Positions 1 to 11,423 of a stretch of 64,000 bases of DNA are shown in pieces. The notes under the pieces are model-generated. The model ran no database searches. It had not been told where the DNA came from and saw only the letters and a program-made list of their open reading frames with translations. Source of the stretch: Chlamydomonas reinhardtii (taxonomy: Eukaryota; Chlorophyta; Chlorophyceae; Chlamydomonadales; Chlamydomonadaceae); the NCBI RefSeq assembly GCF_000002595.2, contig NC_057011.1, positions 3,923,635 to 3,987,634 on the forward strand, read 5' to 3'. The first letter of the stretch is position 1, and the number at the start of each line of letters is the position of its first letter. The position numbers and the translations under genes were made by a program.

Positions 1-1030
1 ACGGAAGAATGCCCACAGAGCGTTGGGGAGTTTAAGCCAGCTTGAGGACGGAGATCGCCATGATGCGGACGTTGCCGAGTGCCGGAGCGAAACGCCGCGG
101 TGGAGAGCATCTGCAAAATGCGAGAACTCGCACAGTCGAAGGTGTTGACGAGTTCTGTAGGTTCATACATGGCAGTCGTTGAAGTTGCGTTTGTCGTGCT
201 CATGTCTTTCAGTGTTTGAGACGCACATGTTGCATCGATGTTGGAGGCGCTGTATGCCCCAGCTCGCCCAGGAGCTCATAGGAGTGGTGCCCTGAATGCC
301 CTGAGGCTCATTTGGTTGTGTTATGTCTGAGGTTCGCCATTAGCCGCCGTGAACGGAGCGACAGGCTCAACGCGCATGGCTATCACGCCCGCGAGCCCTC
401 TCCATTGCGGTTCACACCAAGGCAGTGTAGGCATGGTTTGTGAGACTTTCAGACGCATGACTGCACTGAGACAGACGTACACGCACGCAGACTGGCAATA
501 TGCATACGGCACACCCTGCACAGGCCCAGACGTTGCAGACGAGCGCCGCATTGACATTGCGCCGCACGCTGGGGGGGGAGTCGCCGTCAGGCACACGAAA
601 CGTTCATTGTCCTATCATAGGGCGCGACAGCTGTCATGACCTGGCGTGTGACCGTGCATATCGTGTGACTGAGTGATTTGGATGTGGTTTTGGCGTGTGG
701 GAAGAGGGGAACGTGCCCGAGGTTGGTTGGCTCGACACGGTGTATTGCATGGGAGGCCGGAGTACGGGTGATCCGAGAGAGGATATAGGTCGCGTCTGAG
801 AGCGGCTAGAGCCGTCTCTCATTCCGATCCTAGGCGAGATAGTCTTTGACCGTTCTATATGAGGGACCCGTCCTAGTGGACGTTAAACTCTGAGGCAACA
901 TGTAAGCCGGAACGTGATCGTCTTGCGCCACCCTCTCGCTCGCTACGCATGCGCACCCGGCCGCCTACACCGTGGCCAACACGGCCAGTTGCAGAGGCCG
1001 ACATAACAGATCTGCAAACATCAGTCGCCG
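1..1030. other. Gene-poor flank, 3' of SPAPP gene
   Basis: Apart from the duplicated 3' exon fragment at 579-631 I see no exon with convincing splice sites. The short open frames here have no domain signature. It may contain the remains of a tandem paralogue of the SPAPP gene. Confidence 0.4.
579..631. repeat. 53-bp direct repeat, copy 1
   Basis: Identical over 53 bp to 1023-1075. Copy 2 contains the last codons ([12 protein letters not shown] and stop) of the SPAPP gene. Weaker similarity continues past the identical block on the gene-upstream side, interrupted by a gap of about 19 bp, so this looks like a duplicated 3' exon fragment. Confidence 0.9.
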
Positions 1031-1075
1031 TCAGGCACACGAAACGTTCATTGTCCTATCATAGGGCGCGACAGC
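1023..1075. repeat. 53-bp direct repeat, copy 2
   Basis: Identical to 579-631. It spans the 3' end and stop codon (1031-1033) of the SPAPP-hinge gene. Confidence 0.9.
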
Positions 1076-3085
1076 GTTGGGGATGCCGGCGGCCGTCATG
1101 ACGCTGGTGGCCGGGCAGGATGTGGGCGCGACGCAGCTGGCGATGTTAGGCAGAGGAGGAGCGGGCGAGGGGGGCATAGGCGAGGGCGGGAGCGGGCTGG
1201 GCGGGGCGGGCGAGGGCGGGGCGGGCGAGGGAGGGGCGGGCGAGGGAGGGGCGGGGCTGGGAGGCGCGGGAGACGGCGGCTCGGGCGAGGCAGGGGCGGG
1301 CGAGGGAGGAGCGGGGCTGGGAGGCGCGGGAGACGGCGGCTCGGGCGACGGGGGCTCCGGTGAGGGAGGGGCGGGGCTGGGAGGCGCGGGCGACGGCGGC
1401 TCGGGCGACGGGGGCTCCGGTGAGGGAGGGGCGGGGCTGGGAGGCTCGGGCGACGGAGGCTCAGGCGACGGAGGCGCAGGCGAGGGAGGGGCGGGCGAGG
1501 GAGGCTCGGGCGACGGGGGCTCGGGTGAGGGAGGTGCGGGGCTGGGAGGCGCGGGAGACGGCGGCTCAGGCGAGGGCGGGGCGGGGCTGGGAGGCGCGGG
1601 AGAGGGAGGCTCAGGCGAGGGCGGGGCGGGCGAGGGAGGCGCGGGCGAGGGAGGCGCGGGAGAGGGAGGCGCGGGAGAGGGAGGCGCGGGAGAGGGAGGG
1701 GCGGGAGAGGGAGGGGCGGGAGAGGGCGGGCTGCTCGCGGAGCAGTCGACATTGTAGATGTGCTCGCTGTGAGGGGTGCAGGTGGGGCAGGCGGGGCAGG
1801 ACCCTAAGAGCAGTGTTTATTGGAAGGGAGAGCAAGGCAGGATGCCAGCCACACATCCGCAGTGATGGATGGAGGCACGAGGGCATATATATGCAAGGCA
1901 TGAGCGATCCAGTTGCAGCAGGCCTAAGTAAGCCTGCTTTCACACATGCGGCGTCAGGTGATGACTGACCCATGCCCCAATGCGCGCGTTATGACGAGGC
2001 GGGGCGCCGCGCACTTGAACCTATAGCTAGCTGGCAGCCCGCAGCAGTCTACATGCAAGGAACAGCAGGAACCCTCGCTCACCAGACGGTGCAGCCAGAG
2101 TTGCCAGCGTAGCAGCCGTTGCCTCCATTGGTCAGCGGGCACTGTGCGGGTGCGTGTTTGCAAAGGCGGGCGGGCAAAAGCGAGGCAAAGAAACGTTATG
2201 ACAGGAGTGTCCACCCTCCAGCCACCGTCACATTGCGTGTCACGTGCCCGCCCAGCAAGCACTACACTCAAGCGAGCTACGCAGCAGCCCCGCCCGCGGG
2301 GAGGTAGAGGGATACGTACAATGAGAGTCCGGACCCCATGCCACCGTGGGGCATGTGCGGACATGCTGTCCGCTGCTGACCAGATACTTGCGCATACACA
2401 TGACACACGCACATGCACACCCAACCATCCATCATCCACGCACGCACGCGCGCACGCACATTGCTGGTTCCTTGGCCGCTCAAGCCGCCGAGGGGGAAGC
2501 CCGTGCGGGCACTGCCAAACCAGCCGTCGTGCACTTGGACGCCTACTTGCGTGACGCCGGCATCCAGCGTCCACGACGCAACCGAGGCGCCGCTGTCGCA
2601 GTACGTGCCGCCGGGGCTCTTAAACGTCGCGGCGCCGGGGCTGCACTGAGCGTTGGTCTGAGTGCCGCAGGCTGCGCCGCCGGCCTTGAGGCAGGCAGCC
2701 CTGCATGAGGCAGCGGTTTATGGAACACGCGATAGTTTGGAACGGGTCGGAAAAGGCGCTTGACAGGGCATGGGCAACGAGGGGTGTGCGTGGGCGCGCG
2801 GGCGACGCACCAGGAGTAACCGCCTGCGTCCTTGCAGATAGCGCCCCCGTTGCTCAGGGTGAGGGTCACGACGTTGCCGGAGCAGGTGAAGGTGGCGCAC
2901 TGGGCGAAGAAAGCGTTACAGTAGTCGGACGGCTGCTGCGTAGAGCACACGTCAGCAGTCGGCAGCTGGCGCCGAGGGCCGACCGTGGCCATCGTTTTGC
3001 GGGCATGGGCTGCTGTCGCGGCGCTCAGCGCCAACAGCGCAGTCACCACTGCGAGCGCCTTAGCGCTCGCTGTATGGCGAGCCAT
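1031..3085 (-). CDS. Secreted Cys-rich protein with SPAPP hydroxyproline-type hinge
   Basis: Four exons read on the minus strand: 2811-3085, 2460-2700, 2083-2141 and 1031-1766, with GTGCGT/GTGAGC donors and CAG acceptors; phases agree and give 436 aa. The start is the first ATG, followed by a basic n-region and a hydrophobic stretch ending at ATAAHA, a good signal peptide. Residues ~45-200 form a Cys-rich domain (about 15 Cys) that I do not recognise. It runs through ~[15 protein letters not shown] into about 190 residues of [14 protein letters not shown] repeats, then a short tail ending in MNVSCA. SPAPP/SPPPP hinges are typical of volvocine cell-wall and matrix glycoproteins (pherophorin and HRGP-like), so an extracellular matrix role is inferred. 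The N-terminal domain lacks obvious pherophorin-domain motifs. Stopping at exon 3 (TGG TGA) would also make an ORF, but the in-phase donor and the Cys/SPAPP continuation favour the longer model. Confidence 0.62.
1160..1735. repeat. Coding 15-bp minisatellite (SPAPP hinge)
   Basis: Degenerate 15-bp units (plus strand ggcgagggaggggcg with variants) repeated roughly 38 times. All length changes keep multiples of three. The minus frame that reads SPAPP joins in phase to the upstream exon and to the C-terminal tail; the Gly-rich plus-strand reading is a shadow. Confidence 0.9.
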
Positions 3086-3481
3086 CTTCCGAAAGCTGCG
3101 GACCGCAAGCAAGCGAGCTGAGGAGAAAGGTGAAGGGAGCTAGCAGCAGCAACAGTAATGCGCGCGCTCTCGAATAATGGTGTGTGGAAAGTGACGTTGC
3201 GGGTGCTGGGGTGGGCGCCGGCGGGAATACGCGGCTGCTCCTAACCACTATACCCTGGAATTGTGCAAGGAGCCCATAAATAGCCTCCATCCGCCTCCCC
3301 CCAGCCCCTGTCGCGTTGGCCGCGGGCCGTGGGCCGTTGCACCGCCAAGCGTCACGACACGGTCGGCCGGCGGCCTGTTGCACTTTTCTGCCGTAAAACA
3401 AAACGACGCTGTGCCATTTTCTACACTAATGTCGCATATGCATCAGTCGCAGATTGAATGAACCTTGTCATCAATCCCCAG

Positions 3482-3514
3482 CAGAACACGACGTTGCCCA
3501 AATGTCGTGTTCTG
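3482..3514. repeat. Inverted repeat (11-bp stem)
   Basis: CAGAACACGAC at 3482-3492 and its exact reverse complement at 3504-3514, separated by an 11-base loop. It lies about 400 bp upstream of the start codon of the SPAPP gene. Function unknown. Confidence 0.8.
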
Positions 3515-4440
3515 GAGTAAAAGCCCAACAGCTCGGCTGCGGCGGTTGGTCGGCAAAAGGGGCCCAGTCCACGAACCCCGCGAAACCCTCGCTCGCCACC
3601 CCGCGGTTTCGCCCGAAACCCTTGCGGCGCCAAGCAACTTTGTGTCTGATTAGTAGCGAAGGCACCCGCCGTACAATAAACGCTTGCACCCCTGGCAAGG
3701 CAGCACGATCATGTCCTTGAGTGCTCCTGCAGCGCACCCGCCGCCGTGAGTGTCGCATAGATCTCAACGTTTTCCTCGCAGCAGCAATTCAGTGGCACAG
3801 TACACGTACTCACCCCCGTGCATGCGTGCCCGCCCGCCTTACAATCGACCCTGCCGCCGCTGGGCGGCACGCACGCGGGCACGCCACACGCATGCATGCA
3901 TCCTTCCACTCACCCGACCATGGTCCGCCGCAGAGGGCAGCCCCTACCTGGTAATCATCTGCGCCTGTGCGGCGCGTTCCCCCGGCAGCAGCCTGCTAGC
4001 TGCAGGCCAGGACCGAGCGTGTCTCGGCGGGCCCGGCCTCCATGCATGCACGCACGCACACCTTACTTCCTCAAGCAACCTGTGATCAGTTCACTCAGCT
4101 CCACGGCTCCGGTGCATCTCTCATATAAAGTGAACGCATGCAGACGACCGATAACGTGCGTGGCGCCGTGCGTGAGCCAGTGCTCGTATCTTCCTTCTTT
4201 TCGACAGAAATTCGCCCCAAACTTCTGTCACTTGTCCGGGCCCAAGGCAAGGGTGACTGAGGTTCTCCAGGATAATCTACGGCCGTGTCCTGCTGGCACC
4301 ATGCATGGGGACACACCACGATAGGCCAGGGTGAGTGAGCATGATGAGCGTGGGTTAGGGCGCTGGAGTTTGGCGCTGGAGTTTGGCGTGGGGATGGGCC
4401 ACGATTTGCCATGGAGCCATGGAGCCGGTGCTTTTTTCAT

Positions 4441-4795
4441 GCGGCGAATATTTTGCTGTGCCGGAGCCGGGACGTAGGCTGGGGGCAACAGCAACCTCAC
4501 CCCGCACGCTGTAACAATGGCACATCCCGTGCGGCGGAATATTTTGCTGTGCCGGAGCCGGGACGTAGGCTGGGGGCAACAGCAATCAACCTCACCCCGC
4601 ACGCTGTAACAGTGGCACATCCCGTGCGGCGGATTATTTTGCTGTGCCGGAGCCGGGACGTAGGCTGGGGGCAACAGCAACCTCACCCCGCACGCTGTAA
4701 CAATGGCACATCCCGTGCGGCAGAATAATTTGCTGTGCCGGAGCCGGGACGTAGGCTGGGGGCAACTGCAGCCGCATTTGGCACGCTGCAACAAG
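4441..4795. repeat. Tandem satellite, ~93-bp unit, nearly 4 copies
   Basis: Copies begin at about 4441, 4531, 4626 and 4716 and differ by a few substitutions and small indels. The core TTTGCTGTGCCGGAGCCGGG occurs in each, followed by a conserved GTAGGCTGGGGGCAAC. The last copy decays near 4795. Units are adjacent with no spacers, so this is not a CRISPR array. Confidence 0.93.
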
Positions 4796-6607
4796 GCAAG
4801 CCTGACACACCCCTGGCCTGACACGAATCGCGCATAGGTCGGGGGCGGAGCCCCCGGAAAAATGTTGGGGATGAAAGATGCGGCGGCAGCGGGTTTCTGA
4901 AAATTAAAGATGCCTGTTTTCGGAAATCTGTCGCTGGCGCCGCGCCTGCCTTCTTAAAATACGAGCACTGGCGTGAGCACGAACATGTCACCTCCACGCA
5001 CGCACGAACTACCTTACGTACCGCACTTTCCCAGCAAGCGGCAATTCCTGCCATGCCATACCCCACCAACTACCCCCACGCCCCGCCTCATGTATGCACG
5101 TACATGTGCGTGTGCCACTGCCGGCAGGCTTGCTCGCAGCACGACAGTATGAGCGCCTCATTCGTGACAAGTGCTGACGTAGGCGCACGGCTGCCGTACG
5201 CGCGGAACCGCAACAGCACTCTGAAGTCAAACAGGCAGCAGTAGTGGAAACTGCAACAGCTTGCTGCTCTCCTCCGGATGTCCAACGGTCCGAATCGAGC
5301 TAGTGCCAATCGAACGCGCGACGCTTTGTGCGTGACGAACGACAGCATGTTGCAAAAAGGAGTTACAATAGCTCCCGGGGAAGTCGTTATTGGTCAAGCC
5401 GCCGTGTGACGTGTGAGGGTCAGACAACCGTTTTCCCCCGACTCCCGTACGGCTGCCCACCCTCCGCACTTTTTCGGAAACCCGGCCTGCCTCTTCTTGC
5501 AACTCAGCAGCATTAGTGGACGACATGCAGAGCGACATGTTCGTGTTTGGCCTTTTGTGTGATGGCCTTTTGGTCGTGTCTGAACGGCACCATGCATCCG
5601 TGGGTGCCACGGTGTGCGGCGGACACAAGGCGTCGTGGCTGTCGCGCTCATTGCACTGAAGGGCAAAGCAGCGGGCGGGACGGGCGGGGCACCTGAGGAA
5701 AGTATGTTGTGACTCGTGAACCCCGCCTAGTCAGCCTGCTGCCCGCCTTGCCAGCCATGCCAGGTAGCAAGCAAGGCCCGCAAGCCGCCATCTTCACTTC
5801 CTGTAGGCACGACGACGATACCGACGACCGTTTGCGGCGTGCCATCCGACTTCGTGAGGCTGCCGGCTCTGGCCAAAACACGCACAAGTGGCTGCTGGAT
5901 TGGGCCCACCAGCCGAAGAGAAAGGCTGAGAGGGCGGGGGATTGAGCCTGGCTGTCCGTGGCAGGGGGCAATGGGGTGCCTGCGGGAAGTTCCGGGTATG
6001 GTGCCCGGGAAAATGGTGCATGCCCCTAAGAAGGCCCGGGGAAAGCTGTCTCAGCCTAAATAAAATTAAACCCACAACCCATGAAGCGCAGAGGAGATAA
6101 TGATGATGCAAAGGGAGAGGCAGAGGGCCAAGGCGTGCCTGCGGTGGGTGTCACAGAGCTACCACGCGAACACCCCACGGCGCAAACACGCACCACGCTC
6201 GGCGTGGGCCCAGGGAATGAAGGCGCTCTCTCCTGCGCTGCTGGGCGGCCTTGCTTGGATTGGCCACGGCTCCTTGCTCTTTGAACGGCCCGCAGAAAGC
6301 ATGGAGACGAGAGGCAGGGGCACCCCGAGAGAGAACTAACGAAACCTGGCAGGGTTAACGTTTGCCCACGTGCTCACTCGAGTTGGAGCAGACAGCAGCT
6401 AGCGCCGGTGTGCATGTGCACACGCACACACGCTTGTAGGCGTTGTACATGTTTCCCATGGCAGCACGCTGAAAGCGGGGTCGTAAGCTTGTCCTGATGA
6501 CGCCGTGCTGACGATGGTGGTTGCACGGCTTCCGTGCGGCACGGCATTGCAGGAAAGCGCAACAGTGCAGACAGGTAAGGGGATTTCAACGGTCCGCCGA
6601 CAATCCC

Positions 6608-6630
6608 CAAATGGCCGAAACGGCCATTTG
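6608..6630. repeat. Perfect 10-bp stem, 3-base loop hairpin
   Basis: CAAATGGCCG (6608-6617), loop AAA, CGGCCATTTG (6621-6630). A TGTAA, the volvocine poly(A) signal, follows at 6633-6637 on the plus strand. It could mark the end of an unrecognised transcript or be incidental. Confidence 0.8.
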
Positions 6631-7457
6631 ACTGTAAAATACCCCAACATTGCTGTTCAACACGTTTAAAGGGCGCGCGCGCTCGTCGCTGCTGGTGATT
6701 TTGAGCTTTGCTTGCGGCGGGGAGGTTCCCGTTTCCGACAGCAGCAGTTTCCGAACAACAAGCGACCAGGTCCCTAACAGTGCTGAAGAGGCTGCAAATA
6801 TCACGCCAGGCGTTGAGAAAACCGGATGCAGAGCAACAGGTACAATAGGCTTCCTTGCGCGCGATTGTCACAAAGCCCTTCGAAGCGACGGCACGACCTT
6901 GGGCACGACCAACAGCGTCGCAGCACGCCAGCCTCCAACGCCAGCTAGCCTCCTATGCACGGGCATCCGCACGCAGGTCCGCACGCAGTTCACCCGCTGC
7001 TGTGTGTCCGCCTACCTGTCGCTTCAGGTGCAAATTCACACGTGCCAACTCGTTCTCTCTGCAGACCCACCTGTGCTGTACATACGTACGTAGCGGCACA
7101 GCAGCCCGCTGGGCACCCGCCCTAAGCAGTACAACCTCGTGCAGGCTGGGCGGGCTCAAAGGCACAGCCCCAGCCAAAACGCAGAGTCACAGACTGTCAC
7201 GTGATGAACCAATGCTCCCCCGTGCGATGCCTTTTGTCATTCATTCAGCGCACAGCCGCAAGTTCTGCTGCACGTGCAGCCAGCCAGGCGGCACCTGGCA
7301 CGCCTGGTTTGCCACTGTCCCAACTGCGGCCTTGTCCGCTGCAGCCGCGGTGTCAACCGGGCACAAGTCCAGTGCAGCTCTCCACTGCATCACTGCACCG
7401 CACGCACCAACTACCCCACGCAGAGTCGCGGGCTCGGCGACATCAACCACAGGTTCG

Positions 7458-7461
<4 letters not shown>

Positions 7462-7505
<44 letters not shown>
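7462..7505. repeat. (CA)22 microsatellite
   Basis: Uninterrupted CA dinucleotide run just 3' of the GATA-type gene stop codon (minus strand), so probably in its 3' untranslated region. Confidence 0.95.
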
Positions 7506-7509
<4 letters not shown>

Positions 7510-7559
7510 CCCCCCAAGCCTCCGCCATCTACATACACCTGCCAAGTACCGTACTGCTG

Positions 7560-9298
7560 CTAGTTGACCCGCCCCCGCTTCCGCGGCCTTGACAGAGCCG
7601 CGTCCTCGTCATCACCGTTCGCTCGCGCCCTCAGCACTTGGGCGCCGCAGGCATTGCACAGCAGCCTCATGCCGCGCGCCCCCACCGCCTGGTTGAAGCG
7701 GCGCCACTTGGACGTCTCCACCTCGCCGCAGTACTCGCACTGCTGCGGCTGCGCCAGTTGCGCCGCCTCGCTCACCGTCTGCGTCTGCATGTGTGCCTGC
7801 GCAAGCCGCAGCTGGGTCTGCTGCTGTGCCTGGTGAGACTGGTGCTTGAACTGCCCCGCCTGCCCGCCCGCCCCTGCCGCCGCCCCTGCCGCACTCGCCG
7901 CTGCCCCCGTCGCTGCATCAGTCACGCCTCCGCCGCTGCCGGCAGCCGCCTCCGCCGTTGGCACCCAACCCAGTGTCAGGAGCGCCTGTGCCGCCGTGAC
8001 GCCCTCCTCCTCATCCTGCTTGGGCACCCGCCCCTCCACCTCCGGCTGGCCCGCCTCCTCCCCTTCCATGTCCACGGACGACAGCCGTTCGCAGGCGCCT
8101 GCGTAGGCGCAAAAAACGCATGAGTCATGCAGCGGGGTCCTAAATAAACAGGAGTGTTGAGAGTGTGGAGCACCGGGAAGGCGGAGCGACGGGGCAGCAG
8201 CGAGAAAACAATGCTTTGAGGCATGCATGTTGGGGCAAGCAACATGGATGCAGCTCCTTGGCGCTGGCCAGTCGTGTGCTGCCCCAGTGGTGCCGAATCC
8301 AGCCATGTTGTCCTGAACCCGAACACACACCAGGCCCTTATCTCACCTGCATGGGTAGCTGCCGCGGCTTCCGCTTCTGCTGCTGTTTCAGCCGCTGCGT
8401 CTCGCGCCGCTGCTGTTGCCGCTGCCGATCCCTGCTGCCCCGCTTGCGCCGCCTCTGCGACGGCCATCGCACCCTGCATCGCAGCCCCCGCTGCTCGCGG
8501 CAGCGACTGCCACAGTGCGGAGGCCTGCAGCCCCGCCTGTGACAGCCCTGCTGCAGCAGCCGCAGCTGCAGCACCGGCCGCTGCCGCGGCCGCGGCCCCA
8601 GAAGATGTTGTGGGCGAGGGCGACGGCTGTGCCGCCTGCAGCGCCCCCGCCAGGTGTGACCTCACGCCCAGCAGGTGTGACCGGACGCTTTCCAGCTGCA
8701 CCCGCAGGCCCGCCGCCTCCGCGCGCGCCGCCGCCGCTGCCGCCTGCGCCGCCGTCAGCGCCGCGTTGCGCTGTGCTAGCTCGGCGTCTCGCGCCGCCAG
8801 CGCCGCCAAGGCTTCGTTCAGCTGCACACGCAGCTCGGCCGCCTCCACCGCCGCTGCCGCCGCTGCAAAAACGTTGATTGCCTCCACCTCCACCTCCGCC
8901 TCCGCCTCCGCGTCCGCGCTTGCGACCGCGTCCGCATTTGCATCCACAACCGTTTCCACAGCTTCCGCAGCAGCTGCAGCTTCCGCAGCGTCTACAGCCT
9001 CCTCCGACCCTAACCCCAACTCCAGCTCCAACCCTTCCGTGTGCACTGCTGCCTCGGCATCGCACGGCGGCACGTCCTTCGTTACCGCTGGCGCGCCCGC
9101 CTCCGCCTCCTGTTCTGCCCGCCACTCCGAAGCCACACCTGATGCCGCCGGCGGCGCCATGGCGCCCGCCCACGTCCCAGGTATGGCAGCGTGTGGCGCC
9201 TCGGGCACCAACGCCGCTGCCGGTTGGCCTGTCCGGCCGTCCCGGTCGTGTCCGTTCACGGTGCTGGCAGCTACCGCAGAGGGCGCTGTGGGCTGCAT
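7560..9298 (-). CDS. GATA-type zinc-finger protein with long coiled coil
   Basis: Two exons on the minus strand: 8347-9298 and 7560-8098, with donor GTGAGA and acceptor TACGCAG in phase, giving 496 aa. I start at ATG 9296-9298 (MQPTAPSAV); the frame opens only slightly further upstream. Residues ~120-215 are an Ala/Glu-rich coiled coil, followed by Ala-rich linkers. The C-terminus has a four-Cys finger, CEYC and CNAC, with SKWRRF in the first loop as in GATA fingers. The gap between Cys pairs is 23 residues instead of the usual 17-20, so DNA-contact geometry may differ. The protein ends in a basic RPRKRGRVN tail, a likely nuclear signal. A nuclear DNA-binding role is inferred from the finger; target genes cannot be read from sequence. 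Heavy Ala/GC bias makes the exact N-terminus uncertain. Confidence 0.72.
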
Positions 9299-11423
9299 CC
9301 TCAATGCTGCTGCGGAGGACTTGCGGCCATCACCGCTCGCACTCAGGTACTGCTATTCCTACCCTGTTCGGCGGGAAAAGAACAGGCGGCCCGCCGACCG
9401 TGGAACCGCCACCGACATGCCGTGCGTGCCAGCTTTGGGAGTTTCCGGGCAGGACCGGCAGTCTCGTGATGCCGCAAGCACAAACTTCTAGTGAGCAAGT
9501 TCCAGCTGCGTTGTGGCCCCCGTGGCACGCGTCGGGCGGGATGGTCCGCAGGATTCGCGCAAGGATCCCCACGCTGCCACCGCACCTCGAGCCTCGCTAG
9601 CAGGCGACCACGGTATAAGATGCTAACACGCCTTGGGTGGCATGCCCATGGGGACAAACGGATGACAAAGCGGTTCAAAGGTGATAAATGGAGGCATACT
9701 CTAACCGTGGAGCTTCTTGTACTGGTTATGGCAAATGCGTGCACAGGAAGCTCGCCAAGCGAAGAATGGAGGAGCATAAATTGTGCTTAGCCGCGAGCGG
9801 CGGTCGTCGGCGCGAAGCCGGTCTTCGGGCAAAGCAAAGACGACTGGCGACAAGACTAGCTAGAGTAATATGCCGTATGCGCTTTATAAGGAACACGGTA
9901 AAACACGGCTGCCGAGGGCGCCATTCGTGACCCCGCGATCGCTCGGTCCCCGGCAGCCCGCTCGCTGCTCCAGACAGGTTGGGTCCACTGGCGCTTGAAG
10001 ACGGATCGCCGTCAACCCTGTCCGCCTGTCCACCACGCCCGTCGGCCTGTCGCTTCACTGTCTTTGACAGATGTCCAGGCCTTGGGGGCAGTCGGGCACC
10101 ATTCCAAGCCATGCCTGAGAGTCCTTCCTGTCCACTCCGTTGACGCCCAATGGCCCCTGCCGGTGCTAAGCGCCCTGCATCCCGCGCGGCGGCTCGAGCC
10201 ATAGCAGCTGAGCAGCTGAGCAACTGCTGCGCCCTCCCCTCCCCTGAGCCCAAGTGCCCCAGGTGGCCAGGTCCCAGGCGCAGTCGCCTGGCCTGGCGCC
10301 CAGGGCGGCCACTGGCGAGGCCGCATGCACGAGCACATTCGCGTCATTATATGCAAATGCGGCAGACATGGCACGGGCCCATGGCGCTGCCATGCACACT
10401 GTCAGGACCCCTACGCCGCCCCCCTTTGCCCTGCCTCGCAAACACACTTCCGTACTCCCAGCCGCTGCCTCCCGAACAAACTTCCCCACCAGTAGCTTGA
10501 TGCGGCCTGACCCTGTTCCTCACACACAACAGCACAGCACCTGTGCCGGGTCTGTCTGTCTGCCTGTCTAATATCACTTGGCCCCCACGCGCCCCCTCTC
10601 TTCGAGCTAGCCCCCACCCTCACAATCACCTGTTGCCGGCTGCAGCAGGCGGCTGATGCAGCCGCCCACCCGCAGCGCCAACAACGGAAACGTCAGTTCC
10701 CCGCGTCATCCCAACCGTACGTCCGTACAACGACAAAACCACAGACATAGGCACAGATAGCTCCCGTGTTTGCACGTGTGCGGCAGCGTTTGACTGGCCG
10801 CATAAAAGGACTGGACGGTTGATCTTGGTGCGACGGGAAGGCCTCTCCCATCACTCCACCAGTTAACCTCGCAAAGCGGTCTTGCCAGGGCCTCTTCCTG
10901 CTGTTTAAGTTTTGGGGTTTATTTAGGCGCCCAGGTTATGTGTGAGGCAGGCTTCCGGGTTTCATGCCATCGGGCAGCCTCATGACATCCACACCCTCTC
11001 CGTCTTCAATGCTTGTTCAGTGCATGTCAATCAATCGGTGCCTTGAATATCACCTCCCCTCACACACATAGACACACACGGCCCACACCCACACAGACAC
11101 GCACACGCGACTTTGCCAACTTGCCTTACCACTGTCCCATCACACACCCACACAGACACGCACACGCGGCAGTCTAGAAATTAAAGCGTTTCAACATTAT
11201 GTTCTGCTCGGTGGACGCCTATAGCTATAAATAATGCCAATGGCTGGGATGCTCCCCCCCATGTGGATGCCCCGTATGCCCTCACAGCCCGCAACGCAAG
11301 CGGCATTAGCGCAAGCCATTGCCGCTGCACGGGGTTCCCTCCCGGCGACGCGCGTGCCGCCGCGCCGCAGGACCACACCGGCGGCCGGCGGCCGAGCCCG
11401 CCGCCAGCACCGCCTCCGCCGCC
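9299..11423. other. Intergenic region without a supported gene
   Basis: Lies between the start of the GATA-type gene and the stop of the large repeat protein, both on the minus strand. Open frames are short and unstructured. A near-identical ~27-bp piece rich in CACACAGACACGCACACGCG occurs twice, at about 11086-11110 and 11147-11169. Promoter elements of the GATA-type gene should lie near 9300-9600, but no clear TATA box was seen. Confidence 0.4.

Larger units (their letters stand above)
3086..7559. other. Long stretch without a supported gene
   Basis: Between two minus-strand genes I find only short, compositionally poor open frames (longest 165 aa at 6374-6871, minus, without motifs). The stretch holds two perfect-stem hairpins, a ~93-bp satellite and a (CA)n run, described separately. 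A gene with very short exons could be missed. Confidence 0.4.

Noticed and set aside
1077-1757. Plus-strand 226-aa Gly-rich open frame
   Set aside because: It is the complement of the SPAPP hinge. The minus frame joins in phase to Cys-rich exons with a signal peptide and to a sensible C-terminus, while the plus frame has no such context.
2079-3085. Shorter model of the SPAPP gene ending at CTVW stop
   Set aside because: The stop overlaps a GTGAGC donor whose in-phase acceptor at 1766 leads to [19 protein letters not shown], a natural continuation.
4441-4795. Possible CRISPR-like array
   Set aside because: Units of ~93 bp are contiguous and similar throughout, with no unique spacers, and the genome is eukaryotic.
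6374-6871. 165-aa minus-strand open frame
   Set aside because: No domain, no splice continuity, and composition like random frames of the area; it also runs across a perfect hairpin.
8223-9491. Long plus-strand Ala/Ser-rich frame opposite the GATA-type gene
   Set aside because: It is the antisense shadow of GCC/GCG-rich codons; the minus frame contains the zinc finger and a coiled coil.
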